DNA of 49,751 nucleotides from Nitrospirota bacterium. Its GTDB lineage: Bacteria; Nitrospirota; Thermodesulfovibrionia; Thermodesulfovibrionales; JdFR-88. Position 1 is the stretch's first letter. Every line of letters begins with the position of its first letter. Shown here in pieces: positions 38,966 through 47,464 of this stretch. Where the stretch lies: assembly GCA_021813765.1 (NCBI GenBank), contig JAKAJM010000011.1, positions 1 through 49,751 on the forward strand. The letters run 5' to 3'. The notes under the pieces are model-generated. The model saw only the letters and a list, made by a program, of their open reading frames with translations. It did not search any database and was not told the DNA's origin. The position numbers and the translations under genes were made by a program.

Positions 38966-41651
38966 CTGCTGAAGCTCTGTTTGGTCTTCCGGTCCGCTGC
39001 TCAGGCCGGCTGCATTTCTTTTCATCTGCGTGGACCATGTCCAGGTAGTGGCCAAGCTCTTTGGTCCATATCCCGACATAGGGTTCATCCATCATGGTAT
39101 GATGCACTGTCCCTTCAACTTCAGAGACGAATGTCCCCTTACCGCCAAATTTGCTCCAGAATTCTTTTCCACCGCTGTTCTCTCTCAGAAAAATAGCGGT
39201 CTTTCCGGGATAAGACCTGGCGGCATACCTTCCTGCCGTATAAAGACGATAAAAATCACGATAACGCCGCGGCACCGAATTGCCCATGGTGATGAGGCTG
39301 CGGCAGAAAAAGAAATTGATCTTTCCCATGGCGGATTGAAGGATTACGCCTGATATATATGGAATTTTGCGAATGTTCAATAAAAGGGGGAGTTTCCTTC
39401 GCACATATCCGGCTTTGGTTTTTAATGGGGCATTGGGGGCAAGCGCGGCGTCAGCAGGGGGCATGCAATACGGAAGAGGCTCAATGAGGCAAAGCATTGA
39501 TACCTCCTCCCCCTGCTTTATAAGCTGCTGAGCTATCTCAAGGGCCACCATCCCGCTGAAACAGTAGCCCCCAAGCAAATAGGGCCCCTTTGGCTGGACA
39601 GCCCTTATTTCATCCATGTGGTGTGCCGCCAGTTCTTCAACGGTACGGAAAATTATGGGCTTGCCATAATCACCCTGAAGAATGATGCCGTGCACTGGGC
39701 GGCCGGGGCCAAGATATGGAGGACGGTAAGTGTTTATACCGATCCAGAAAAAAGGTTGTTTTGAGCCTCCTGACTGGACCATCACCGATGCAAACTCAGA
39801 GCGCGGCCCGTCTGCACGGAGGACTTTGGCCAACTGGCCTATCGTTGGCGACTGCAGTATAGCATTTACCGGCAGGGTCCTCCCCGTTTTTTTTCTTATC
39901 TCCGCTGCCAGCGCCGCTACAAGTAAGGAATGCCCGCCCAGGTCAAAAAAATTGTCAAACACCCCTGCCCGGTCTATCCTCAAGATTTTTTTCCAGATCC
40001 CCTCAAGCAGCTTTTCCTCAGGTGTGCGCGGTGGCAAATAATTCTCTTCTAGTTCGGAAATCCTGTAATCCGGGGGCGGCAGTGCCATGCGGTCCAATTT
40101 GCCGCTCAGGGTAAGTGGCAGTGCGTCAAGAAAGACGAACCGTGACGGCACCATGTAATCTGGCAGCCGTTCTTTCAGTGAATTCCGAAGTTCACCTGGT
40201 GTTAAGGACTGGCCGTTATGGAGCACAATATATGCGGCCAGCAGCTTGCCTCCGTAAGAGTCATCACGTCCTGCCACGACTGCCTCTTTTACCGCCGGCA
40301 GCTCATTGAGCGCTTTCTCAACTTCGCTTATCTCGACCCTGTATCCCCGCACTTTTACCTGCAAGTCCTTGCGGCCCAGATGAACCAGACATCCGTCCTT
40401 CTGCATATAACCAAGGTCGCCGGTTTTGTATGTGATCATATCTTCGTCACTGCCGTCACGCAGGAATGGAGATGGGCCCGGACCTTCTATCCTGTAATAG
40501 GACGAAGGAAGATACCGGCTTCTGACGGCAATTTCCCCCGCGCAGCCCGAAACAACCTCCCTGCCGTCCTCATCGAGTATCATCACCTGCATGTCTTCCA
40601 CCTCATAGCCCGCGGGCACGGCCTCGCTGCTCACCAGCGTTTCGTGATCGCAAAAAAACTGCCGTATGATGTTCGTCTCAGTAGAAGCAAGAGACACATG
40701 AAAGATACAGCCCTTATGAAAATGCTTCTTGTAGATCTCCAGGTCGCTCTTACGGACGGCCTCGCCGGACAGCTTGATCAGCCGGAGTCTGGAAAAATCC
40801 TCGTTGCCTGTCAGTGAGGAAACGAGTTGGCGATATACCGAAGGGGCGAAGTGCAATATGGTTATCCCTTCCCTTGCCAGCCAACCGGCAATATTATCGA
40901 TCCCATTTCTTTTAATGCTGTAGGGGTGCAGGGCCGCGCCATTGAGCAAGGCAACGAATATATTTGGCACCGACGCCGCGAAGCTGCAGGACCAGAGTAG
41001 AGATAGACGGTCATCGGAAGCGCAATGGAGCATATTGGTGCACCTCATGACATTATGAAGCACGTTCCTGTGGGTCTGGAACACCCCTTTTGGCACTCCG
41101 GTTGAGCCTGATGTAAAAATCAAATGGGCGGTTGCCGCCGGAGAGATCGGCAGATTCAGGTTTTCAGAAGAAAATTTCCTGCCAATCTCATCGGTGACCA
41201 TAAGCCGCGAGGCGTCTGCACCCAGTCTGGAAGCGAGGCTTAAATTTTTTTTATCGGTAAGAACGAGCCCGGCCCGTGACTCCTTGATGACGGAAGCGTT
41301 TTTTGCAGAAGGGAAGGATGTGTCCAAAACGACATAGGCTTTGCCTGCCTTCAATACCGCAAGCATAGCGGATATCAAGGGGGCACCGTGGTCAAGAAAA
41401 ATGGCAACAGGCTCGGCGGAGAGCCCTCGCCTGTCAATTATTGCGCGCGCGGTCCGGTTGACCTTTCGATTTAAGGACTCATAGGTAAACTGCGCTTCAT
41501 ACGAACTTATGGCAATGTGCGATGGGTATTTGGCTGCCGTTTGCTCGAAACGGTCTGCAATGGATTGATTGATCTCGGACTTTTTGAATTTGGTGAACGG
41601 TTTGTCCGGCTCGACTCTCCGGTAAACTGGACAGGCCCTCTCCAGCTCCAT
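38934..41651 (-). CDS. A-T-TE NRPS-like enzyme of the polysaccharide locus
   Basis: The 905-residue protein has three parts. The adenylation domain (about 25-535) has A3 IFTSGSTGVPKG, A7 YKTGDLG, A8 GRKDLQVKVRGYRVEISEVE and A10 LSGKLDR. The carrier domain has NFFDLGGHSLL (Ser575). The thioesterase (about 615-880) has GGYCFSGMVA with Cys697 as nucleophile and a late His in VHHTMMDEP. There is no condensation domain. In the A4 region, FAASVPN replaces the usual FDxSxxx, so the Asp that binds the alpha-amino group (GrsA Asp235) is Ala225; the substrate may not be an alpha-amino acid. AAGGAGG lies five bases before the ATG. It partners with the overlapping PPTase. A role in acylating a glycan or releasing a small acid is inference. 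Confidence 0.88.
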   Translation of the reverse strand: MELERACPVYRRVEPDKPFTKFKKSEINQSIADRFEQTAAKYPSHIAISSYEAQFTYESLNRKVNRTARAIIDRRGLSAEPVAIFLDHGAPLISAMLAVLKAGKAYVVLDTSFPSAKNASVIKESRAGLVLTDKKNLSLASRLGADASRLMVTDEIGRKFSSENLNLPISPAATAHLIFTSGSTGVPKGVFQTHRNVLHNVMRCTNMLHCASDDRLSLLWSCSFAASVPNIFVALLNGAALHPYSIKRNGIDNIAGWLAREGITILHFAPSVYRQLVSSLTGNEDFSRLRLIKLSGEAVRKSDLEIYKKHFHKGCIFHVSLASTETNIIRQFFCDHETLVSSEAVPAGYEVEDMQVMILDEDGREVVSGCAGEIAVRSRYLPSSYYRIEGPGPSPFLRDGSDEDMITYKTGDLGYMQKDGCLVHLGRKDLQVKVRGYRVEISEVEKALNELPAVKEAVVAGRDDSYGGKLLAAYIVLHNGQSLTPGELRNSLKERLPDYMVPSRFVFLDALPLTLSGKLDRMALPPPDYRISELEENYLPPRTPEEKLLEGIWKKILRIDRAGVFDNFFDLGGHSLLVAALAAEIRKKTGRTLPVNAILQSPTIGQLAKVLRADGPRSEFASVMVQSGGSKQPFFWIGINTYRPPYLGPGRPVHGIILQGDYGKPIIFRTVEELAAHHMDEIRAVQPKGPYLLGGYCFSGMVALEIAQQLIKQGEEVSMLCLIEPLPYCMPPADAALAPNAPLKTKAGYVRRKLPLLLNIRKIPYISGVILQSAMGKINFFFCRSLITMGNSVPRRYRDFYRLYTAGRYAARSYPGKTAIFLRENSGGKEFWSKFGGKGTFVSEVEGTVHHTMMDEPYVGIWTKELGHYLDMVHADEKKCSRPEQRTGRPNRASADDLDAASACF

Positions 41652-41668
41652 TTCAGCCTCCTTCAGGC

Positions 41669-41697
41669 TATTTATTTGAAGATCATGCCCGTGTCAA
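41669..41697 (-). promoter_or_regulatory. Possible sigma-70 promoter for the A-T-TE/PPTase genes
   Basis: On the minus strand a perfect TTGACA (41697-41692) is followed after 17 bases by TAAATA (41674-41669). The start codon is only 18 bases further on, so the leader would be very short but would still include the AAGGAGG site. It lies in the 124-base gap after the beta-helix gene. Confidence 0.4.
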
Positions 41698-41775
41698 TGA
41701 ACCGCAAAAAAGTCGTTCATACGCGGTAGCACCCATAAGGTGACAGTCCGCATATTGAATGTTATTTAGCTTTTA

Positions 41776-42885
41776 TCAGAGAGACCGTTTTGTATTTTTT
41801 GTCCTTAGATAATCGGCCAGTGATTTTGCCGCTTTTTTTGGGGCCCCGATGGACGCTGCACTTTTTCTTGCCTGCGGTATTCCTTTTAGCCTGTAATCAT
41901 GATTTGCGGGGTCTACGAATTCTGGCTCAACTCCGACTAAATTGCTTTTTATCTCTGAATTTAAGGGCGCTGGCCCGCACAGGAGAGCAATACCTCTTGA
42001 AGTTATATTATTTTCAATTGTAATCGGCGCCCCTTTGCCGGGGAAGATGGCACATCTGTTTGGCTTAAAAAAGATATTATTTCTGATCACCACATTCCTC
42101 TGTCCGCTCGCTATAAGTATCTGTCCCTGTCTGCCCGGATTTGCGCCTGCAAATGTGTTGTCATAGATATAAACCCTGTCAGCTGGCCCGCCATAAAGAT
42201 GGACTTGCCAGCCAGCTCTGAAATCGTAAAGAATGTTGTTTCTGATCACTATATCCCGGCCTCTTACATAGATGCCATGGTCCTGGTTATAGTCCTGGTC
42301 CGCGCCGCTGGGGAACCTGCCGACCGTATGAAGCACATTTCCGGCAATAACTATCCGCCTTGGCTGCCGCCCTATGAATATTGCGTCCGACCCATCGTCT
42401 CCAGGGGGCACTATCCTTCTGCCTATCGAATGTATCAGGTTGTCTCTAAGCTCTATGTCGTGGTCATCGCTGTTTAAAAAAAATCCGACACGGCAAAAAC
42501 CCCTAAGCTGAAAGCCTTCAACCTTTATATAACCAACATCGTCGAATGACACCCCGTAATTAGTCGTATTACTGCCCCCGTCCAGTATAGCTCCCCATTT
42601 CTTCGCGGATTTAAAGGTTATCCATAGGTGAGCGGTCCCGCTCTGCCTTATCCTGACAAGGCTGCTCCTGGTAAGATCCACATAGAGGCCGTTTTCCACA
42701 ATCACGGTATCACCGGGCCTCACATGGTTTGCGGCCTTTTGGATGGTCCTGAAAGGCTGCTGTCTCGTGCCAGGGCCAAAATCGGAACCTGAAGGCGAAA
42801 CGTAATATACTGCGGCCCTTACGGCCGGTGTTGTAATCTGAACATAAAAAAGGACGAATGCCAGCACAAAAAGTGACTTTCTCAT
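41776..42885 (-). CDS. Secreted right-handed beta-helix protein
   Basis: This 369-residue protein has a signal peptide (MRKSLFVLAFVLFYVQITTP, cleavage after AVRA) and the N-terminal block VYYVSPSGSDFGPGTRQQPF ... GDTVIVENGLY. Parallel beta-helix coils follow (IELRDNLIHSIG, IVIAGNVLHTVG, IVIRNNILYDF, VYIYDNTFAG, VVIRNNIFF). The fold is shared with pectate-lyase-like lyases and mannuronan epimerases; no decisive catalytic triad is recognised. It is basic at the C-terminus and has no membrane anchor, unlike its longer paralogue at 34656-36605. AAAGGAG lies about ten bases before the ATG. Action on the locus polysaccharide is inferred. Confidence 0.82.
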   Translation of the reverse strand: MRKSLFVLAFVLFYVQITTPAVRAAVYYVSPSGSDFGPGTRQQPFRTIQKAANHVRPGDTVIVENGLYVDLTRSSLVRIRQSGTAHLWITFKSAKKWGAILDGGSNTTNYGVSFDDVGYIKVEGFQLRGFCRVGFFLNSDDHDIELRDNLIHSIGRRIVPPGDDGSDAIFIGRQPRRIVIAGNVLHTVGRFPSGADQDYNQDHGIYVRGRDIVIRNNILYDFRAGWQVHLYGGPADRVYIYDNTFAGANPGRQGQILIASGQRNVVIRNNIFFKPNRCAIFPGKGAPITIENNITSRGIALLCGPAPLNSEIKSNLVGVEPEFVDPANHDYRLKGIPQARKSAASIGAPKKAAKSLADYLRTKNTKRSL

Positions 42886-42901
42886 TGGTGAATAACTCCT
42901 T

Positions 42902-44110
42902 TCATCCAGCCTTATCGTTATCTGATCCCCCGTGAGCCAGGTCAGAGCCTATGGACACTTTCTTTTCCGTATTAGCGCTCACGTTAACAAGAGGTATTCC
43001 CCTGTAAAAATTCAGCATCTTCTTTTTTTCGCCCTCCCAGCTGTATTGCTCGGCTATTGCTCTCCTGCCCCTCTGTCCCATCTGGCTTGCCGCTTCCGGA
43101 TTAGAGGCCAGAAATTCAAGGGCATGGGCAATGTCCATTGGGTCATAGGGATCGACACATATTCCGCACCCGCTTTTTTCAATTATTTGACGCCATAGCG
43201 GGAAATTTGAGGCTACAACCGGTAAGCCCGCCGCCATATACTCGAACATCTTTACCGGCAGGGAAGTGAGGAAATTCGGTTTAACGTGGAGACAGACAAG
43301 TCCGGCATCGAACCTGCTTAAATTCCCGACTACCTCGTGGTGCTGCTTCCATCCCGCAAACTTGACCTTTTCGCAGCCCTCTGTGGCCTCAATTTTTTTG
43401 CGGCAGCTTTCTGACTCAAAACGGCCGTAAACTGTCAGTTTGATTTTCCGGTCAACCGCAGCAAGCGACCGTACCATCTCGAAGATGCCGCGCTCCTTAT
43501 TGATGCCTCCGATATAAACGGCATTGAACTGGCCGTTTCCGCTTTTCAGTTTTTGCGGTCTGTCATTGAAATACGAAACAACGGGATAATTTTTTATGCA
43601 GATTGCACGCTTATGGAAAGAAAAATTTTGCAGTATGTCTTCCGTGGCTGTCATGACCCCGTAAAAAAACCTTGGGACGGTTTTTTCAATCTTCTTGAAC
43701 AGGAAGGCCGCAGCGCGGGTAAGCCACCAGGGCATATCATCCCTGTAGCGTGTCTGTTTTTCATAATCTTCGTGCACGTCATAAATGACCTTGCCTCCTG
43801 TAACCGCGCCTAGTACGAGTGCGGCTATTATGAACTCGGGGTCGTGGAAATGATAGACATCCGCCTTATGCCTGACTGCTTTTACAAGGGCTTCCGCTAC
43901 AGTTACAGTCAGTTTCCAGAGAAGCCCCCGGCTTTTGGAGATAGCCAAAAGCCGTACTCCGTCTATAGTCCCGCCATTGTCATGCTGGGCGATCAGGGCA
44001 ACATCGAATTCACCACTGGCGGCCAGGGTCTTGCATTCCTTGTGAAAAATCCTGTTATCGAAGGCTATATGGCCGGTCGTTATATGGCATATCTTTGTTT
44101 TCGTTATCAT
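42902..44110 (-). CDS. Family 4 glycosyltransferase
   Basis: From ATG 44110 (MITKTKICHITTGH) the protein has 402 residues; the frame is open to 44146, overlapping the next gene. GT-B features are HITTGHIAFDNRIFHKEC at the N-terminus, VYHFHDPEFIIAALVL, AVYIGGINKERGIFEMV at the start of the donor domain and the EX7E-type block LPVKMFEYMAAGLPVVAS. The His-x-Asp-Pro-Glu motif places it near capsule-type GT4 enzymes with an HFHDPE loop. It lies between a beta-helix gene and another GT4 gene, in one tightly packed run. Donor and acceptor are unknown. Confidence 0.88.
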   Translation of the reverse strand: MITKTKICHITTGHIAFDNRIFHKECKTLAASGEFDVALIAQHDNGGTIDGVRLLAISKSRGLLWKLTVTVAEALVKAVRHKADVYHFHDPEFIIAALVLGAVTGGKVIYDVHEDYEKQTRYRDDMPWWLTRAAAFLFKKIEKTVPRFFYGVMTATEDILQNFSFHKRAICIKNYPVVSYFNDRPQKLKSGNGQFNAVYIGGINKERGIFEMVRSLAAVDRKIKLTVYGRFESESCRKKIEATEGCEKVKFAGWKQHHEVVGNLSRFDAGLVCLHVKPNFLTSLPVKMFEYMAAGLPVVASNFPLWRQIIEKSGCGICVDPYDPMDIAHALEFLASNPEAASQMGQRGRRAIAEQYSWEGEKKKMLNFYRGIPLVNVSANTEKKVSIGSDLAHGGSDNDKAG

Positions 44111-44117
44111 TGCAGTC

Positions 44118-45329
44118 TTATGACTCTCTTTGAAGCACCGATTCATACATCGAGATCATTTTTTGTGCGTTTGTTTCCCATGTGAACTTCTCTTTAATGG
44201 CTTTTTGAGCCAGGGTGGCCATCCTTTTTGCGGTAGCGCCGTTTTTGAGAACAAAATCCATCGCTCCGGTCAACTCCGAAGTGTTTTTTGGCGCTACGAG
44301 AAGCCCGGTTTCTCCGGTTGTTATCACTTCCGGGATGCCGCCAACACGTGTAGATATTACCGGCACCCCGCTTGCCATAGCTTCCAGGACCGCGTTTGGC
44401 AGACCTTCATGGTACGTAGGCAAAACAAAAAAATCGGCTGCGCCGTACCATTCCGGCATCTGCCGGCTTGGTACGCTGCCCGGCAAGCTTATGGCCCCGT
44501 TCAAATGACCGGACCTTGCAAATTTACTGATCGCCGCGTAATCCGGGCCGTCTCCAAGCATAACGAGATGTACGGAGCGATCCCTTTTACGGATATCATT
44601 GAAAGAATTTACAAGCTCATAAACCCCTTTAGCCTTCGCTATCAGTCCAACGAAAAGGAAGACTTTGCAGTTGTGAGGGATTTCAAGAGAAGACCTGATC
44701 CCGGATGCTCCCGTCCGGCTGTTAAAAAACCTTTCCTCGCAACCGTTATATATCACCTCTATGGGAACAGTCGGCTTTGCCAGCCTTTGTGCCTCTTGCC
44801 TTAGTGCCCCACTCACGCTTGTCAGGCCATCGGCATTTAAAAGGACCTTTTTGGTCAATGCATAGGTTATCCTGTCAAAATTCGGATATAAGTTGATATC
44901 GCTGCCTCTCAGGCTGCATACAAGCGGCAAACGGTGCCTTTTGCTTATACGAAGACCAAGATATCCTTCGGGCGTAGCCATATGGGCGTGTATGATGTCA
45001 GGCCGAAAATCGGAGATGACGTAATCCAGCCGCCCGAGAATATTCGAATATATGCTGTAGCAGGACGGCAAATGGAACCACTGGCCTGGCAAATTGATAT
45101 AGCGCGGGTAATGGACAGGAATCCCGTCAACCAGTTCAAAAGATGGGACCCGGCCGTAATTTTTCCATTTGGGCCTGAACCACAGGGGCCTGGGCGCATA
45201 CGGGACCGGGGCTGCAACTGTCACGCTGCATCCCGACTTTTGCAGGTATCTGGCCTGACTATGTATAAAAACCCCGTTATTTGGGTCATATCTGTTTGGA
45301 TACATCATGGAAATCATCATTACCTTCAT
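44118..45329 (-). CDS. Family 4 glycosyltransferase
   Basis: This 403-residue GT-B enzyme has KVMMISMMYPNRYDPNNGVF, PDIIHAHMATPEGYLGLRIS, IEVIYNGCEERFF, VFLFVGLIAKAKGVYELVNS and the strong GT4 block HEGLPNAVLEAMASGVPVIS with GGIPEVITTGETGLLV. These blocks mark exopolysaccharide-type retaining transferases such as EpsD/EpsF. A TTG at 45332 precedes the ATG at 45329; the ATG is used here. It lies 62 bases after the amidotransferase gene and seven bases before the next GT4 gene. Confidence 0.9.
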   Translation of the reverse strand: MKVMMISMMYPNRYDPNNGVFIHSQARYLQKSGCSVTVAAPVPYAPRPLWFRPKWKNYGRVPSFELVDGIPVHYPRYINLPGQWFHLPSCYSIYSNILGRLDYVISDFRPDIIHAHMATPEGYLGLRISKRHRLPLVCSLRGSDINLYPNFDRITYALTKKVLLNADGLTSVSGALRQEAQRLAKPTVPIEVIYNGCEERFFNSRTGASGIRSSLEIPHNCKVFLFVGLIAKAKGVYELVNSFNDIRKRDRSVHLVMLGDGPDYAAISKFARSGHLNGAISLPGSVPSRQMPEWYGAADFFVLPTYHEGLPNAVLEAMASGVPVISTRVGGIPEVITTGETGLLVAPKNTSELTGAMDFVLKNGATAKRMATLAQKAIKEKFTWETNAQKMISMYESVLQRES

Positions 45330-45391
45330 CAAAGCAGGTTTTTTCTTGCTTGCAGGGAGCTCAGCGGAACGGGAATAGTTGACATTTTAAA

Positions 45392-47317
45392 TTAAAAAGT
45401 CAGCAAATTTTGCGATTTGGATATGACCTTATCGATGAACATGAGGTGCCACAGTTCGAGGCATAAGAGCGCCCACAGCCTGTATGCATGATCCGCCTTT
45501 CCCTCCAAATGTTCCGTTACCAGGCGGCGAATAAAACCATGGTCAAAATAGCCCCTGCCGGCAGCCCTTTTGCCAAGCAGGATATCGTTGAGCAAAGCCC
45601 TCATTTCTCCTTTTTTGAACCAAAAGCCTATCGGTATTCCGAATCCCCATTTTTTTCTGTAAATGGCGTCATGCGGGATAAAGCGTTGTGCCAGTTTCTT
45701 AAGCAGGTATTTCTGCCGTCCGTTTTTCATTTTGATCTCTGAGGGGATCTTCGCGGCAAACTCCATAAGTTCGTAATCCAGAAAAGGCGACCGCGCTTCG
45801 ACGGAGTTCATCATTGTTGCCACATCAACCTTGGTCAGAAAATCATTTGGAAGAAGAGTTTTAATGTCGATATAGAGCAGCCTTTCAACCTCATCCGTTC
45901 CGTCCGCACATTCCAGATGTGTCTCAAAAACCTTCACCGGGTCGTATTCTGCCAATTTCTGTTTAAAACCGGGCGTATACATTTCTTCTCTGAAGCTTCG
46001 CCCAAAGATCCCCCCAATGCTCAAACTGTCTTTAAAGCTGCCCCTGCCGTACTCTGTCAGGGTCTTGATCTTTCCCGAAGCAAGGCGCCTGCCAAGGGCA
46101 GCGGAGACTCCGCCTGCAAGCGCCGGCAACACACCGTTACGAAAAAATCCAGAAAAAAACTTTCGGTACCGCCACGCGTAATAATATGCCGCCGCCCTGC
46201 TGTACCCGCAAAATGACTCATCTCCCCCGTCGCCTGTCATCGCCACCGTTACATGCTCTTTTGTCATCCTGGACACGTAATAAGTTGGGATCTGTGAAGA
46301 GTCGGCGAAAGGTTCTCCGTAGGCCCAGACTATCCCAGGCAGGATGCGCAGGGCATCGGGCTCCACTATGAACTCATGATGATCGGTCGAATACCTTTGG
46401 GCTACCATCCGAGCGTATTTTAATTCGTTGTAGGATTCCTCCCGGACCCCCATCGAAAAAGTCTTTACGGGTGAGCCTGATATTGTAGCCATCAAGGCGA
46501 CCACGAGACTTGAATCGACCCCGCCGCTCAAAAAAGAGCCCAGGGGCACATCGCTGATCATTCTGCGCTTCACTGCGGAAAAAAGCCTGTTTGACAGTTC
46601 CTCAATATATTCGTCTTCTGTCATTTTTATTTTAGAAGCGAAACTGAGATCCCAGTATTCATGAAAGCTCGTCCCGCCCTTTTTAAAAATCGCATAATTT
46701 GCGGGCGGGATTTTTTTGATCTCCGTGAAGATCGATCGCTCCTGCGGTATACAGTAGGAATAAAGAAAATCATCGATTGCATGGAAATCCAGCGTAAGCT
46801 CTTTTTCATAGGAAAGAAAGATGGATTTGATGTCGGAGGAGAAGTATACCTTCCCGTTTTTCTCCATGTAGAAAAGAGGCTTTACTCCGACCCGGTCTCT
46901 AGCCAGGTAGAGCTCCTTTTTTTTCGAATCCCAGATCGCAAAAGCGTACATGCCGTTTAATTTTTGAAGAAGTCTGTTGATGCCCCATTCTTCATAGCCG
47001 TGAACAAGCACCTCGGTGTCGGTGAAAGAGCTGAAAACGTGCCCGCTTCGGACGAGCGCATCGCGCAGATCGGGGAAATTGTATATCTCGCCGTTGAACG
47101 TGATCCATACGGTTTTGTCTTCGTTGTGCATCGGCTGATGCCCTGCCGCCGAAATGTCTATAATGCTCAGGCGGCGATGGCCGAGTCCGATGTGCGGGGC
47201 AATGTATTTTCCTGCATCATCAGGCCCCCGTGTGACCATAACGTCCCGCATTTTCAGTAAGACGTCTTCGGCAATTTCCGGACGGGTCCTGTCATATATG
47301 CCGCATATACCGCACAT
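45392..47317 (-). CDS. asnB: Asparagine-synthase-type amidotransferase (copy 1)
   Basis: The start is set to ATG 47317 so that the catalytic Cys is residue 2 (MCGICGIYD), as Ntn-type glutaminases require; an in-frame TTG two codons upstream is rejected. AGAGG lies eight bases upstream. The 641-residue protein has an N-terminal glutaminase (GHRRLSIIDISAAGHQPM, FNGEIYNF) and a C-terminal ATP-pyrophosphatase domain (FLSGGVDSSLVVAL, TGDGGDESFCGY). Such enzymes transfer glutamine-derived ammonia to an adenylated carboxylate. In surface-glycan loci they are thought to amidate sugar acids rather than make asparagine; that role here is inferred from neighbours. Confidence 0.92.
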   Translation of the reverse strand: MCGICGIYDRTRPEIAEDVLLKMRDVMVTRGPDDAGKYIAPHIGLGHRRLSIIDISAAGHQPMHNEDKTVWITFNGEIYNFPDLRDALVRSGHVFSSFTDTEVLVHGYEEWGINRLLQKLNGMYAFAIWDSKKKELYLARDRVGVKPLFYMEKNGKVYFSSDIKSIFLSYEKELTLDFHAIDDFLYSYCIPQERSIFTEIKKIPPANYAIFKKGGTSFHEYWDLSFASKIKMTEDEYIEELSNRLFSAVKRRMISDVPLGSFLSGGVDSSLVVALMATISGSPVKTFSMGVREESYNELKYARMVAQRYSTDHHEFIVEPDALRILPGIVWAYGEPFADSSQIPTYYVSRMTKEHVTVAMTGDGGDESFCGYSRAAAYYYAWRYRKFFSGFFRNGVLPALAGGVSAALGRRLASGKIKTLTEYGRGSFKDSLSIGGIFGRSFREEMYTPGFKQKLAEYDPVKVFETHLECADGTDEVERLLYIDIKTLLPNDFLTKVDVATMMNSVEARSPFLDYELMEFAAKIPSEIKMKNGRQKYLLKKLAQRFIPHDAIYRKKWGFGIPIGFWFKKGEMRALLNDILLGKRAAGRGYFDHGFIRRLVTEHLEGKADHAYRLWALLCLELWHLMFIDKVISKSQNLLTF

Positions 47318-47464
47318 GATCAACGCCTCTCTGTTTTCTGAAAATTAGAGGAAAGTTTAGAATTTTCTAAAGGAATGGACGGTAATATCAGTGCTTTATC
47401 GTGAAATGCCGGTTTAGCAATGGGGAGCCGCTGCCACTCCATAAAAGATGGCCGCTCCGGTTTA

